The notes under the pieces were generated by a model. It was not told the origin of the DNA. It ran no database searches and worked only from the letters and a program-made list of their open reading frames with translations. A stretch of DNA of 64,000 nt from Deltaproteobacteria bacterium (GTDB lineage Bacteria > Myxococcota_A > UBA9160 > UBA6930). The first letter of the stretch is position 1. Each line of letters opens with the position of its first letter. A program made the translations under genes and the position numbers. This document shows, piece by piece, positions 25,811 through 34,980 of this stretch. Location of the stretch: the NCBI GenBank assembly GCA_028817435.1, contig JAPPPQ010000013.1, positions 1-64,000 of the forward strand, written 5' to 3'.

Positions 25811-27229
25811 ATGGACGAGGGCGCGGCGGGGCAAAGAGCAGCGCGGCGGGGCTGGCTGCACCGGCTGCGCCACCGCGACCACACCCGGGGCGCGCTCAGC
25901 ATTTCCATCCTGGCGCTGGCGGTGCCCTCCATTCTCACTTCGCTCGGGGCCATGGGCAGCTTTCAGCTCGTGGAGCTCAAGCTGCTCGGCTGGATGGGCC
26001 CCGACGCCATGGCCGCCGCGGGCGCCACAAACCAGACCCTGCGGCAGATGATTCTGCTGATGCTGCTGGGGCTTTCGGCGGCTTCGCAAATGCTGGTGGC
26101 GCAACTGGCGGGCGCGGGGCGCATTGGCGACGCCGAGCACATTGCGGGGCAAACGGTGCTGGCCGGCGCAGTGCTGTGGCTGGCGGTTACGCTGGCGGGA
26201 ATTTTCGCCGCCGGGCCGCTGGTGCGGCTGGTCACCGATGATCCGGCGGTAATTGCGCTGGGCACGCCCTATGTGCGGGTGGCCTTTCCCTTTTTGGCCA
26301 CGGTGATCTTCATGCAGCTCGCCACCGCCATTCTGGGCGGCGCAGGCGATACCACCACGCCCATGCTGGTGAATTTTCTGGTCACGCCCCTGGCGCTGTT
26401 TGCGCAGTGGGCGCTGGGCTTCGGGCATTTCGGTTTGCCAGAGCTCGGCTTCACGGGAATCGCCTGGGGGCAGGGGCTGGGTGGGCTGGTGGGCACGGCG
26501 GTGCTGTTGCGCGTGCTGTTCCGGGGCCGGGCGCGGGTGCATCTGCGCAGGCGCCACCTGCTTCCCGATTCCACCGCGCTCAGCGCGCTGCTGCGCAATG
26601 CCTGGCAGCCGACGCTGCACTTTGTAGCGCGCAGCTCCATCGTCATCTTCTTCATGGCGCTGGCCGGGCGCATTGGCGGCGAGGCGCAGGCCGCCTACAC
26701 CATTGGGCTGCGCGTGGAAATGCTGGCCTTTATGGTGGCTTTTCCCATGGCGAACGCCTGCGCCACCCTGGTGGGGCAGAACCTCGGCGCGGGTTCGCTG
26801 CCCCGCGCCTGGCGCGCCATCTTCGTCACCTGCGCCATGCAACTGGCGCTGCTGCTGCCCATGGCCTTGGGCATCTTCCTCTTCCGCGGCGAGCTGGCGG
26901 CCTGGTTCAGCGACGATCCGCAGGTGACCGCGCTGGCGGCCGAGTATCTCTTCTACTCCGCCATTGCGCTGTGCTTCTACGGGCCTTACTTCGCCGCCTT
27001 TCGCGCCATGCAGGCGGCGGGCTCCATGCTGCCGCCCATGCTCATTGCCGTAAGCGTGGCGCTGCTGCTGGGGCTGCCGCTCGGCGTCTGGCTCTCGCGC
27101 GGCGAGCTCGGCGCGACGGGCATGTGGATCGCCAGCATGGTCTATGCGCTGGTGAACTGCGCGCTCACCATCGGCTGGCTGCTGACGGGCCACTGGACGC
27201 GGCCGCACCGGCGCGCGCAGGAGCGCTGA
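25811..27229 (+). CDS. MATE-family multidrug/toxin exporter
   Basis: This 472-residue protein has twelve hydrophobic segments in two similar halves, as in MATE antiporters, with family patterns such as GAGDTTTPMLVNF in the first half and MANACATLVGQNLGAG in the second. It would export cationic or hydrophobic compounds against Na+ or H+; the substrate is unknown. The ATG at 25811 follows a GGGGG site. It diverges from the SnoaL/SCP2 genes and converges on tRNA-Val. Confidence 0.9.
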   Translation: MDEGAAGQRAARRGWLHRLRHRDHTRGALSISILALAVPSILTSLGAMGSFQLVELKLLGWMGPDAMAAAGATNQTLRQMILLMLLGLSAASQMLVAQLAGAGRIGDAEHIAGQTVLAGAVLWLAVTLAGIFAAGPLVRLVTDDPAVIALGTPYVRVAFPFLATVIFMQLATAILGGAGDTTTPMLVNFLVTPLALFAQWALGFGHFGLPELGFTGIAWGQGLGGLVGTAVLLRVLFRGRARVHLRRRHLLPDSTALSALLRNAWQPTLHFVARSSIVIFFMALAGRIGGEAQAAYTIGLRVEMLAFMVAFPMANACATLVGQNLGAGSLPRAWRAIFVTCAMQLALLLPMALGIFLFRGELAAWFSDDPQVTALAAEYLFYSAIALCFYGPYFAAFRAMQAAGSMLPPMLIAVSVALLLGLPLGVWLSRGELGATGMWIASMVYALVNCALTIGWLLTGHWTRPHRRAQER

Positions 27230-27234
27230 GGTGC

Positions 27235-27311
27235 TGGTGGGCGCGGGCGGACTCGAACCACCGACTTCCTGCTTGTAAGGCAGGCGCTCTGACCGGCTGA
27301 GCTACGCGCCC
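27235..27311 (-). tRNA. tRNA-Val (TAC)
   Basis: Acceptor GGGCGCG/CGCGCCC, D arm GCTC...GAGC, anticodon stem CCTGC/GCAGG with loop CTTACAA (anticodon TAC), T arm GGTGG..CCGCC. CCA is encoded (27237-27235). Confidence 0.97.
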
Positions 27312-27322
27312 CGCAGCGGCGT

Positions 27323-27329
27323 TATGTTA
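27323..27329. promoter_or_regulatory. Overlapping divergent -10 boxes
   Basis: TTATGTTA reads as TATGTT on the plus strand (27323-27328), seven bases before the ATG at 27336, and as TAACAT on the minus strand (27329-27324), 12 bases before the tRNA-Val 5' end. One short AT-rich core thus appears to serve both directions. Confidence 0.5.
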
Positions 27330-27335
27330 CCGCGC

Positions 27336-27476
27336 ATGGCGCAAATCCGCTTCACGCCGAATTTGCGGCGCCACCTGGAGGCGCCGGATATGCAGGTGCA
27401 GGGCGGCGATGTGCGCGGGTTGTGTCTCTCGGAGGACGCGGGGGACAACTGGCGCGCGCAGCGCTTCGCTGGCTGA
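27336..27476 (+). pseudogene. Truncated MoaD/ThiS-like gene, possibly fused to an Asp-box remnant
   Basis: The 46-residue frame begins MAQIRFTPNLRRHLEAP, like the first strand of small MoaD/ThiS-family proteins that normally run to about 90 residues and end in GG. After residue 28 the similarity stops, and the remainder contains SEDAGDNW, a perfect S-x-D-x-G-x-x-W Asp-box of BNR/sialidase-like repeats. MoaD-like genes of this type often neighbour BNR-repeat genes, so an internal deletion joining the two is plausible. It keeps a leaderless promoter. It could also be a real small protein. Confidence 0.55.
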
Positions 27477-27478
27477 AA

Positions 27479-30013
27479 TCAGTTCACCCCCGCCGGGGCG
27501 CCGGCATCCGGCTGCGGGGGCTGCGGGAGATCGAAGATGGTGGCGATCACATGGTCGCCTTCGCGCAAAAAAGCCCCGGGATCGTCGAGGGAGAGCGCGG
27601 CGGCGAGCACCTCGTCCATGTGCTCGACGGGGCGCAGCTTGAGACCGCGCAGCAGGTTGGCGGGAATCTCCTTCAGGTCCTTCTCGTTCTCCTTCGGAAT
27701 CAGCACGGTATCCACCCCGCCGCGCTGTGCGGCGATGAGCTTCTCCTTGAGTCCGCCAATGGGCAGCACGCGGCCGCGCAGCGTGATCTCTCCCGTCATC
27801 GCCACATTGGCGCGCACCGGCACGCGGGTCAGCGCCGAGGCCAGCGCGGTGGCGATGGTAATGCCGGCGGAAGGGCCGTCTTTGGGCGTCGCGCCCTCGG
27901 GCACATGGATGTGCAGATCCACCTGCGAATAGAAGTTCGGCACCAGCCCCAACTGCTTGGCGCGGGAGCGGATGTAGCTGAGCGCGGCGTTGGCGCTCTC
28001 CTGCATTACCTCGCCGAGCCGGCCCGTAACCACCAGCTTGCCCTTGCCAGGCGTCACGGCGACCTCGCTCTGCAGCATTTCGCCCCCGGCATCGGTGTAG
28101 GCCAAGCCAATGCAGAGCCCAATGCGGTCCTCCGCTTCGGCCTCGCCGTGGCGGAATTTGCGGACGCCCAGGTATTTGCGCACCCGCGCGGGGGTAATGC
28201 GCACCAGCCGCGCGCGCTCGCGCCCCCCCTTCACCAGTTGCCGCGCCACCTTGCGGGCAATGGAGGCCATGGCGCGCTCCAGGCTGCGCACGCCCGATTC
28301 GCGGGTGTAGTAGCGGATCATCTCGATCAGGCCCGCATCGGTGAAGGCAATGTGCCGCTCTTCGAGTCCGTTCTCCCGGCGCTGCTTCGGCGCCAGCCAG
28401 TTGCGGGCAATCTGCAGCTTTTCGCTTTCGATATAGCCGGGAAGCTCAATGACCTCCATGCGGTCCTGCAACGGGCGCGGAATGTGGTGCAGCACATTGG
28501 CCGTGCACACGAACATCACGCTCGAGAGATCGTAGTCGAGGTCGAGGTAGTGATCGTTGAAGGAGTGATTCTGCTCGGGATCCAGCACCTCGAGCAGCGC
28601 CGAAGAAGGGTCGCCGCGGAAATCCACCGACATCTTGTCCACTTCGTCGAGCAGAAAAATCGGGTTGCCCGAGCCGGCCTTCTTCAGGCCCTGCAAAATC
28701 TTGCCCGGCAGCGCGCCAATGTAGGTGCGCCGGTGGCCGCGAATCTCGGCTTCGTCGCGCACGCCGCCCAGCGAAATGCGCGCGAAATCCCGGCCGGTGG
28801 CGCGGGCGATGGAGCGGCCCAGCGAGGTCTTGCCGACACCGGGCGGCCCCACCAGGCACAAAATCGGCCCCTTCATCTTCTCGACCAGAGACTGCACCGC
28901 CAGGTATTCCAGAATGCGCTCTTTGGGCTTCTCGAGTCCGTAGTGGTCCTCGTTCAGCACGCGCTCGGCCCCGGTGATATCCGAGTGCTCCTGCTTGTGC
29001 GCATCCCAGGGCAGCGCCAGCAGCCAGTCTATGTAGTTGCGCACGACGGTGGCCTCCGCCGCCGTCGGAGACATCATGTTGAGCTTGCGGATTTCCTTGG
29101 CGGCGCGCGCGCGGGCCTCGTCGGGCATTTGCTTCTCTTCCAGCGCCTGCTCCAGTTCGGCAATCTCATTCTTGAAATCGTCGCGCTCGCCAAGTTCCTT
29201 TTGGATCGCCCGCATCTGCTCGTTCAGGTAATACTCTTTGTGCGATTTCACCATTTGCTTGCGAATGCGGCCGCGAATGCGCTTTTGCACTTCGAGCACC
29301 TCAATTTCGCCCTGCAGCAGCGCGCAGACTTCTTCGAGCCGCTTTGCCGGATCCACCAGTTCCAGCAGGCGCTGGCGGTCTTCGGCCTTGAGCTTCAGGT
29401 GCACCGCCAGCGAATCGGCAAGGCGCGAGGCATCGGAAGCGCCCGCGACTGCGCCCCGCACCTCTGCCGAAAGCTCCTTGTTGTGCTTCGCATAGATTTC
29501 GAAGTTCGCGTGGGCGCTGCGCACCAGCGCCTCCAGCTCTGCGCCCGGCGCGGCGGGCTCTGCCAGCGGCTCGGCCTGGCACATGAAGCTGGGCTCGGTG
29601 CGGGTAATGGCGTGAATGCGCGCGCGGGCGCGGCCCTCCACCAGCACCTTCACCGTCTGGTCGGGCAGCCGCAGCAACTGGGTAATGGCGCCGATGGTGC
29701 CGACGCGGTGCAGATCTTCTGCGCCGGGCTCTTCCTGGGCGGCCTTGCGCTGGGCAATGAGCATCAATTCGCGCCCGCCCGCGACGGCCTGCTCCAGCGC
29801 CTTGACGGATTTGGGGCGGCCCACGAAGAGCGGCAAAGTGGTGTGCGGGAAGACGATAATGTCGCGCAGCGGCAACAGCGGCAGTTCGCGCAGGCCCGGC
29901 CCGCCCGCGCCAGACGGCGCGCCCGGTGCGTCCGGCTTGCCCGGTGCGCCCGGCCCTCCCGCTTCGCCGGGGGCGGCGCCTTCGGGCGCATCGCCGCTGC
30001 GGTAAATGGCCAT
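27479..30013 (-). CDS. lon: ATP-dependent protease Lon with collagen-like N-terminus
   Basis: Lon degrades misfolded and regulatory proteins. The N-domain starts at [14 protein letters not shown]; Walker A is [11 protein letters not shown], Walker [11 protein letters not shown], and the catalytic pair is Ser in PKDGPSAG and Lys in GGLKEKL. It is 844 residues long. Before the N-domain there is an unusual 45-residue segment with Gly at nearly every third position ([18 protein letters not shown]). The start ATG at 30013 lies ten bases after clpX. It ends three bases from the MoaD remnant, converging. Confidence 0.96.
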   Translation of the reverse strand: MAIYRSGDAPEGAAPGEAGGPGAPGKPDAPGAPSGAGGPGLRELPLLPLRDIIVFPHTTLPLFVGRPKSVKALEQAVAGGRELMLIAQRKAAQEEPGAEDLHRVGTIGAITQLLRLPDQTVKVLVEGRARARIHAITRTEPSFMCQAEPLAEPAAPGAELEALVRSAHANFEIYAKHNKELSAEVRGAVAGASDASRLADSLAVHLKLKAEDRQRLLELVDPAKRLEEVCALLQGEIEVLEVQKRIRGRIRKQMVKSHKEYYLNEQMRAIQKELGERDDFKNEIAELEQALEEKQMPDEARARAAKEIRKLNMMSPTAAEATVVRNYIDWLLALPWDAHKQEHSDITGAERVLNEDHYGLEKPKERILEYLAVQSLVEKMKGPILCLVGPPGVGKTSLGRSIARATGRDFARISLGGVRDEAEIRGHRRTYIGALPGKILQGLKKAGSGNPIFLLDEVDKMSVDFRGDPSSALLEVLDPEQNHSFNDHYLDLDYDLSSVMFVCTANVLHHIPRPLQDRMEVIELPGYIESEKLQIARNWLAPKQRRENGLEERHIAFTDAGLIEMIRYYTRESGVRSLERAMASIARKVARQLVKGGRERARLVRITPARVRKYLGVRKFRHGEAEAEDRIGLCIGLAYTDAGGEMLQSEVAVTPGKGKLVVTGRLGEVMQESANAALSYIRSRAKQLGLVPNFYSQVDLHIHVPEGATPKDGPSAGITIATALASALTRVPVRANVAMTGEITLRGRVLPIGGLKEKLIAAQRGGVDTVLIPKENEKDLKEIPANLLRGLKLRPVEHMDEVLAAALSLDDPGAFLREGDHVIATIFDLPQPPQPDAGAPAGVN

Positions 30014-30023
30014 GGCGCCCCGG

Positions 30024-31265
30024 CTACGCCGATTCCGCCCTGCGCTTGCAGACCACCAGCGGCTCTGCGCCCTGCTCAATCACCTCTTCGCCCACCACGC
30101 ACTCCTCAATGTCGTCGCGGGAGGGAATCTCATACATCAGGTCGAGCATGGCGGATTCCAGAATGGTGCGCAGGCCGCGCGCGCCGCTCTTGCGCGAGAG
30201 CGCCTGCCGCGCCACGGCGCGCAGCGCGCCATCGGTGAAGCGAAGCTGCACATCCTCGAACTCGAAGAGCTTGTGATACTGCTTGGTGAGCGCGTTCTTG
30301 GGCTTGACGAGAATGTCCACCAGGGCCTCTTCGTCCAGCTCTTCCAGCGTGGCCATGACCGGCACGCGGCCCACGAACTCCGGAATCAGCCCGAACCAGA
30401 GCAGGTCTTCGCCCTGGGCCTCGGTGAGCATTTCGCCCGCGCTGCGCTCATGGCGCTCGCCCAGATCGGCGCCGAAGCCGATGCCCTTGACGCCGAGGCG
30501 GCGCTTGATGATGCGGTCCAGCCCCACAAAAGCGCCGCCGCAAATGAACAAAATTCCCGAGGTGTCAATCTGCACGAATTCCTGCTGCGGGTGCTTGCGC
30601 CCGCCCTTGGGCGGCACGCTGGCCGTCGTGCCCTCAATGATCTTCAGCAGCGCCTGCTGCACGCCCTCTCCCGAGACATCCCGGGTAATCGAGGGGTTCT
30701 CGCTCTTGCGCGCGATCTTGTCAATCTCGTCAATGTAAATGATGCCGCGCTGCGCGCGCTCCACATCGTAATCCGCCGCCTGCAGCAGGCTCAGGATAAT
30801 GTTCTCCACATCCTCGCCCACATAGCCGGCCTCGGTGAGCGTGGTGGCGTCGGCAATGGTGAAGGGGACATCGAGAATGCGCGCGAGGGTCTGCGCCAGC
30901 AGCGTCTTGCCCGAGCCGGTGGGGCCGATCAGCATGATGTTGGCCTTTTGCAGCTCCACCTCGCCGCCGCGGCGCTGGTGCTCAATGCGGCGGTAGTGGT
31001 TGTGCACCGCCACCGAGAGCACCCGCTTGGCGCGCTCCTGCCCCACCACATACATATCGAGCACATCGTTGATCTCGCGCGGTTTCGGAATCGGCGCGTT
31101 GCTGGGGGATTCCTGCGGCTCTCCCTCGCGCGCGATGATGTCGTTGCAGAGATCCACGCACTCGTCGCAGATGTAGCACGAGGGGCCTGCGATCAGCTTG
31201 CGGGTCTCGCGCTGGGCCTTGCCGCAGAACGAGCACTGGCACATGCCGTGTTCCTGCTTCTTCAC
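30024..31265 (-). CDS. clpX: ClpX, ATPase subunit of ClpXP
   Basis: ClpX unfolds tagged proteins for ClpP. The zinc-binding domain (CSFCGK ... CYICDEC) is at the N-terminus; Walker [12 protein letters not shown], Walker [13 protein letters not shown], pore loop GYVGEDVE and the ClpP-contacting IGF loop (KGIGFGAD) follow. Length is 413 residues. The GTG at 31265 overlaps the clpP stop as GTGA. An internal ATG seven codons on is a less likely start. Confidence 0.96.
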   Translation of the reverse strand: MKKQEHGMCQCSFCGKAQRETRKLIAGPSCYICDECVDLCNDIIAREGEPQESPSNAPIPKPREINDVLDMYVVGQERAKRVLSVAVHNHYRRIEHQRRGGEVELQKANIMLIGPTGSGKTLLAQTLARILDVPFTIADATTLTEAGYVGEDVENIILSLLQAADYDVERAQRGIIYIDEIDKIARKSENPSITRDVSGEGVQQALLKIIEGTTASVPPKGGRKHPQQEFVQIDTSGILFICGGAFVGLDRIIKRRLGVKGIGFGADLGERHERSAGEMLTEAQGEDLLWFGLIPEFVGRVPVMATLEELDEEALVDILVKPKNALTKQYHKLFEFEDVQLRFTDGALRAVARQALSRKSGARGLRTILESAMLDLMYEIPSRDDIEECVVGEEVIEQGAEPLVVCKRRAESA

Positions 31266-31897
31266 GATGTGACCTCTGCGGCGCTGACGCCGCCGTTTGA
31301 CGCGGCGGGGGCTCCCGCGCGGTGGGTTACGACCTCGTCCACCAGTCCGTAATCCCGGGCCTCGCTGCCGGACATATAGTAATCGCGTTCGGTATCGGCG
31401 GCGACCTGCGCGAGCTCGCGGCCGGTGTGGTGGGCGAGCACCCCGTTCAGGCGCTCGCGCATGCGCAGCAGCTCGCGGGCCTGGATGTCTATGTCTGCGG
31501 CTTGGCCCTGCGCGCCGCCCCAGGGCTGATGAATCATCACGCGGGCGTTGGGCAGCGTGCTGCGCTTGCCCTTCTCTCCGGCGGCCAGCAAAATGGCCCC
31601 CATGGAGGCGGCCATGCCCACGCAAAAGGTGGAGACCGCCGGGCGCACATACTGCATGGTGTCGTAGATGGCGAGCCCGGCGCTGACGGGGCCGCCCGGC
31701 GAGTTGATGTAGAGCTGAATGTCGGATTCGGGATTCTCCGACTCCAGGTAGAGCAACTGCGCAATCACCAGGTTGGCGACCTCGCTGCTGATGGGGCCGC
31801 CCACCAGGATGATGCGGTCGCGCAGCAGGCGGGAGTAGATGTCGTAGGCGCGTTCGCCCCGGTGATCCTGTTCGACGACGATGGGGACCAGTGTCAT
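31262..31897 (-). CDS. clpP: ClpP protease subunit
   Basis: ClpP forms the 14-mer serine-protease chamber of ClpXP/ClpAP. The catalytic Ser is in [11 protein letters not shown], His in [11 protein letters not shown] and Asp in the [12 protein letters not shown] segment; [12 protein letters not shown] is also typical. Length is 211 residues. The ATG at 31897 gives [10 protein letters not shown], the usual N-terminus. The 91-base spacer to tig holds GC-rich inverted repeats but no clear promoter. Confidence 0.96.
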   Translation of the reverse strand: MTLVPIVVEQDHRGERAYDIYSRLLRDRIILVGGPISSEVANLVIAQLLYLESENPESDIQLYINSPGGPVSAGLAIYDTMQYVRPAVSTFCVGMAASMGAILLAAGEKGKRSTLPNARVMIHQPWGGAQGQAADIDIQARELLRMRERLNGVLAHHTGRELAQVAADTERDYYMSGSEARDYGLVDEVVTHRAGAPAASNGGVSAAEVTS

Positions 31898-31988
31898 GGC
31901 GCAACGGGCGCGGACCCCGCCTCCTGTTGGATGGGGGGCGGCACGGCCCCGCGCGGCGGCCCCCCGCCCACCCCGCGGCTCCCGGGTC

Positions 31989-33278
31989 TCATGCCCCGGC
32001 CGGCCCGGCGATGCTAGCCACAGAGAGCAGGAATTCAAGCGCCCGCTGGCGGCGGATGCGCCCGCGCAGATCCTCTGCCAGGTGGCGCTCCTGGTAGGCT
32101 TCGCGCAGCCGCTCGGGGGCCATGCCCTGCTCCCGGGCCAGCGCCTCGATGTGCCCGTCCAGCTCGGCATCCGATACCGTAATCTCCCGGGCCTCGGCCA
32201 CGGCCTCCAGCAGCAGAAACTCCCGCACCTCGCGCTCCACATCGGGCCGCCACTCTTCGCGCCAGCGCTGCGCCTGCGCCTGCAGCTCTTGCGGCGCCAG
32301 CAGCCGGGCGAACTGCCGGCAGGCCAGCGTGACCCGATGGTCCAGGCGCTGCCGCAGCATGCGCGGGGGAATCTCGAAGGGGGTGCGCTCGGCCAGAGCG
32401 CCCAACAGCGCCCGCCGCTGCGCTTCGTCGGCGGCCTGCTCCCGCAGCGCTTCGAGCTGCGCGCGCAGCCGGGCGCGCAGCGCGGGGAGATCCCGCAGCT
32501 CCGCATCGCCGAGGCTCGCCGCGAAGGCGTCGTCCAGCGCCGGCAGCTCGCGGCGCTGCAGCCGCTTCACGCGGACGCTGAATTCGGCCTGCTTGCCGCG
32601 CAGCGATTCGTCGGGGTAGGCATCGGGAAAGGTGATCTGCAGGCTGCGCTGCTCGTCCAGCACCGCGCCTTCCAGTTGCTCCTCGAAGCCCTGCAAAAAG
32701 CGGCCCGAGCCCAGCTCAATGAGCACATCCTGCGCGCTGCCGTTCTCGAAGGGCTGGCCTTCGATGCGGCCGTCGTAATCCACCACCAGGAAGCTGCCGC
32801 GCTGGGCGGCGGTGCCCGGCGGCTCGTCCACCAGCACCGCGCGGCGCAGGCGCAGCGCCTCGAGCTCCGCCTCCACCTCTGCCTCTTTCACCGCAATCAC
32901 GCTGCGCGGAGCGGGCAGGCCCTCCAGAGGCGGCAGCACCATGGGCGGGCGCACCTCCACGGCAGCGCGGTAGCGGAAGGGCTGGCCGTGAAGCGGCGCA
33001 TCGCTCGAGATGGCGGGCTCCGATACCGGCACCAGGCCGCTCTTTGCGATGGCCTCGGGCAGAGTCTCTTCCAGCAAGCGGCGCTGCGCATCCTGCGCCA
33101 GATCCGGGCCGTAGAGCTTCAGCAGCACCCCGTCCGGCGCGCGGCCCAGGCGGAAGCCCCGCACCCGCACGCGCTTCGCCAGCGCGCGGCAGGCTTCGGT
33201 GTAGGCCCGGCGCACCCGGCCCTCTCCCACCAAGACGGTCACATCGCGCAGCACCGGGCTGACTTCGCTGATCTCCAC
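31989..33278 (-). CDS. tig: Trigger factor chaperone
   Basis: Trigger factor binds nascent chains at the ribosome exit. The N-domain contains GFRLGRAP where the ribosome-binding GFRxGKxP signature is expected, then a PPIase domain ([17 protein letters not shown] ... [17 protein letters not shown]) and a long helical C-domain. I use GTG 33278 ([13 protein letters not shown]), which matches the family N-terminus and gives 429 residues. A TTG at 33311 with a stronger GGAGGG site would add 11 residues. It follows tRNA-Leu and may be co-transcribed with it. Confidence 0.94.
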   Translation of the reverse strand: MEISEVSPVLRDVTVLVGEGRVRRAYTEACRALAKRVRVRGFRLGRAPDGVLLKLYGPDLAQDAQRRLLEETLPEAIAKSGLVPVSEPAISSDAPLHGQPFRYRAAVEVRPPMVLPPLEGLPAPRSVIAVKEAEVEAELEALRLRRAVLVDEPPGTAAQRGSFLVVDYDGRIEGQPFENGSAQDVLIELGSGRFLQGFEEQLEGAVLDEQRSLQITFPDAYPDESLRGKQAEFSVRVKRLQRRELPALDDAFAASLGDAELRDLPALRARLRAQLEALREQAADEAQRRALLGALAERTPFEIPPRMLRQRLDHRVTLACRQFARLLAPQELQAQAQRWREEWRPDVEREVREFLLLEAVAEAREITVSDAELDGHIEALAREQGMAPERLREAYQERHLAEDLRGRIRRQRALEFLLSVASIAGPAGA

Positions 33279-33375
33279 GGCGATCTCTTCGGCGATTTCG
33301 CTGCCGCCCAAATCCGCAGGCCCTCCATGGGAATGCTGTGAAGAGCCGCGCCGGCCCGCCCGGCTGGCCCGGCGG

Positions 33376-33460
33376 TGCCGGGGACAGGATTCGAACCTGT
33401 ATGTCCTCTCGGGACGGTGGCTCCTAAGGCCACTGCGTATGCCCGTTCCGCCACCCCGGC
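33376..33460 (-). tRNA. tRNA-Leu (TAG)
   Basis: Acceptor GCCGGGG/CCCCGGC, anticodon stem GTGGC/GCCAC with loop CTTAGGA (anticodon TAG), and a long variable arm typical of leucine tRNAs. The bases after the discriminator A read CCG, so CCA is not fully encoded, unlike in the other four tRNAs here. Confidence 0.96.
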
Positions 33461-33471
33461 GCGGACGCGCA

Positions 33472-33477
33472 AAGTTA
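33472..33477 (-). promoter_or_regulatory. -10 box of tRNA-Leu (and tig operon)
   Basis: TAACTT on the minus strand ends 11 bases before the tRNA 5' end. It may drive tRNA-Leu and tig-clpP-clpX-lon together, since no separate tig promoter is seen. Confidence 0.4.
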
Positions 33478-33508
33478 GCGCAATCCACCCCCGGCGGCGG
33501 CAGTTCCC

Positions 33509-33514
33509 TATGCT
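33509..33514 (+). promoter_or_regulatory. -10 box of the membrane protein gene at 33571
   Basis: TATGCT lies about 57 bases before the GTG at 33571, leaving a leader that contains the AGGGGG ribosome site. Confidence 0.35.
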
Positions 33515-33570
33515 CGCCGCCGCGCGCCGCCGCGCCGGGGCCGGGGCGAGCGGCCCGCAGAGGGGGATTC

Positions 33571-34980
33571 GTGGCACTGACCCGCCAACTGCGCTTCCGG
33601 CTGCTGCTCTCGGCAATCCTGCTGATCGGCTGCGGCCAGGCCGCCCTTTACGCCCACAACCTGGCCCTCAGCAAAACCTTCCGGGGAGAGTTCATTGCCG
33701 GCGAGCTGGGCAAGAGCGACCGCCAGCAGCTTTACCAGCGGGGCGTGCCGCTGGCGCAGCACGGAATTTGGACCCACTACGGCAGCCACACCAGCGCCAA
33801 CGCGCCCTGGGTGCCGGGCAGCTTGCAGACGCTGCTGACGGGCGCGCCGCTGGCGCTGTGGTTCTCGCCCTACGCCCCTATCTTGCTGATCCAACTGCTG
33901 CATCTGGCGGCCTTCCTGCTGCTCGACAATTTTGTGCGGCGCGTGTTTCCCGGCACCGGCGTTCGCCTGGCCCTGGCCGCCGCTTTCTGGCTGAGTCCCT
34001 GGCGCCTCTACGAAAACACGCTGTGGAATCCCGCCTGGCTGCCCTTCGCCTCCGCCCTGCACCTGCTCAGCGCCTGGATGTTGTGGCAAAAAAACTCCGC
34101 GCGCTTTTGGTGGACGGCGCTGCATATGCTCGCCATCGGCTTCGCCATGCAGGTTCACCTCTCCTTTGTGCTGCTGGCCGGCCTCTCGCTCTATTTGTGG
34201 TGGCGCGGGCTCGCCCGGCCGCACCCCGGCGGCCTGCTCTGCGGCGTGCTGCTCACGGCGCTGAGCCTCATCCCCTGGGCGCTCGAAGCGCTGCGGGATC
34301 CGGGGCTGCTGCTGGGCGACAACTGCGAGGGCAGCGGCAATTACCTGGGCCGGGGGCTGGTGACCGTGGCGCCGCTGCTGAAAGCCCTCGGCTACTGGTT
34401 CCGCTACGGCTCCACCTGGTTCACCGATTCGCTGATGGCGCTGACGGACGGCCTCGCCCTGCAGCGCTTTGCCTGGCTCGGGCCGTCCTGGGCCGCCCCG
34501 CTCTCCTGGCTGTGGCGCGCCGCGCTCGTTCTGGTGGGCGCGGCGACCCTGCTGCTCTCGGTGCAGTCCACCTGGCTGGCCTTCCGCCGCACCCGGCGCG
34601 AGTTGTTCCGGCGCGCGCCGGTGCAATCGCCGCAGCAATGGGCGCTGCTCTACGCCATGGGCGCCTGCCTGATACTGCTGATCTTCGCCGCCCTTTCGCC
34701 CATCTACCTGCAATTCTGGCAGGTGGCAATTTTGTTTCCCGCCGCGCTGCTGCCGCTGCTGTGGCGCTGCCCGGGCTGGGCCGCAGCGCATGGCCGCCGC
34801 TTCAGCGGCGCGCTGCTGGCATTGGCGCTGTTTCTCTCGCTGGTGAATTGGGCGGCGGCGCAGAGCTCCCCGCAATACTCCCGGCGCTTCAATCTGCAGA
34901 GCCAATTTGAAATGCATCTGGCGGATGGCGTCTACGACGCCAAACCCCGCCGCATCGCCAAAAATTGCACCCGGCGCTGA
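33571..34980 (+). CDS. Polytopic membrane protein, GT-C glycosyltransferase-like
   Basis: This 469-residue protein has about ten hydrophobic segments and begins with a signal-anchor-like helix. A large hydrophilic loop after the first helix (residues 28-75) and the overall plan resemble dolichol/undecaprenyl-linked sugar transferases of the GT-C class (ArnT/PMT-like), but I find no diagnostic motif, so the call rests on plan and on its neighbours, two glycosyltransferase genes. The start is GTG 33571 after AGGGGG. Its 3' end overlaps the convergent GT87-like gene by 49 bases. Confidence 0.6.
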   Translation: MALTRQLRFRLLLSAILLIGCGQAALYAHNLALSKTFRGEFIAGELGKSDRQQLYQRGVPLAQHGIWTHYGSHTSANAPWVPGSLQTLLTGAPLALWFSPYAPILLIQLLHLAAFLLLDNFVRRVFPGTGVRLALAAAFWLSPWRLYENTLWNPAWLPFASALHLLSAWMLWQKNSARFWWTALHMLAIGFAMQVHLSFVLLAGLSLYLWWRGLARPHPGGLLCGVLLTALSLIPWALEALRDPGLLLGDNCEGSGNYLGRGLVTVAPLLKALGYWFRYGSTWFTDSLMALTDGLALQRFAWLGPSWAAPLSWLWRAALVLVGAATLLLSVQSTWLAFRRTRRELFRRAPVQSPQQWALLYAMGACLILLIFAALSPIYLQFWQVAILFPAALLPLLWRCPGWAAAHGRRFSGALLALALFLSLVNWAAAQSSPQYSRRFNLQSQFEMHLADGVYDAKPRRIAKNCTRR

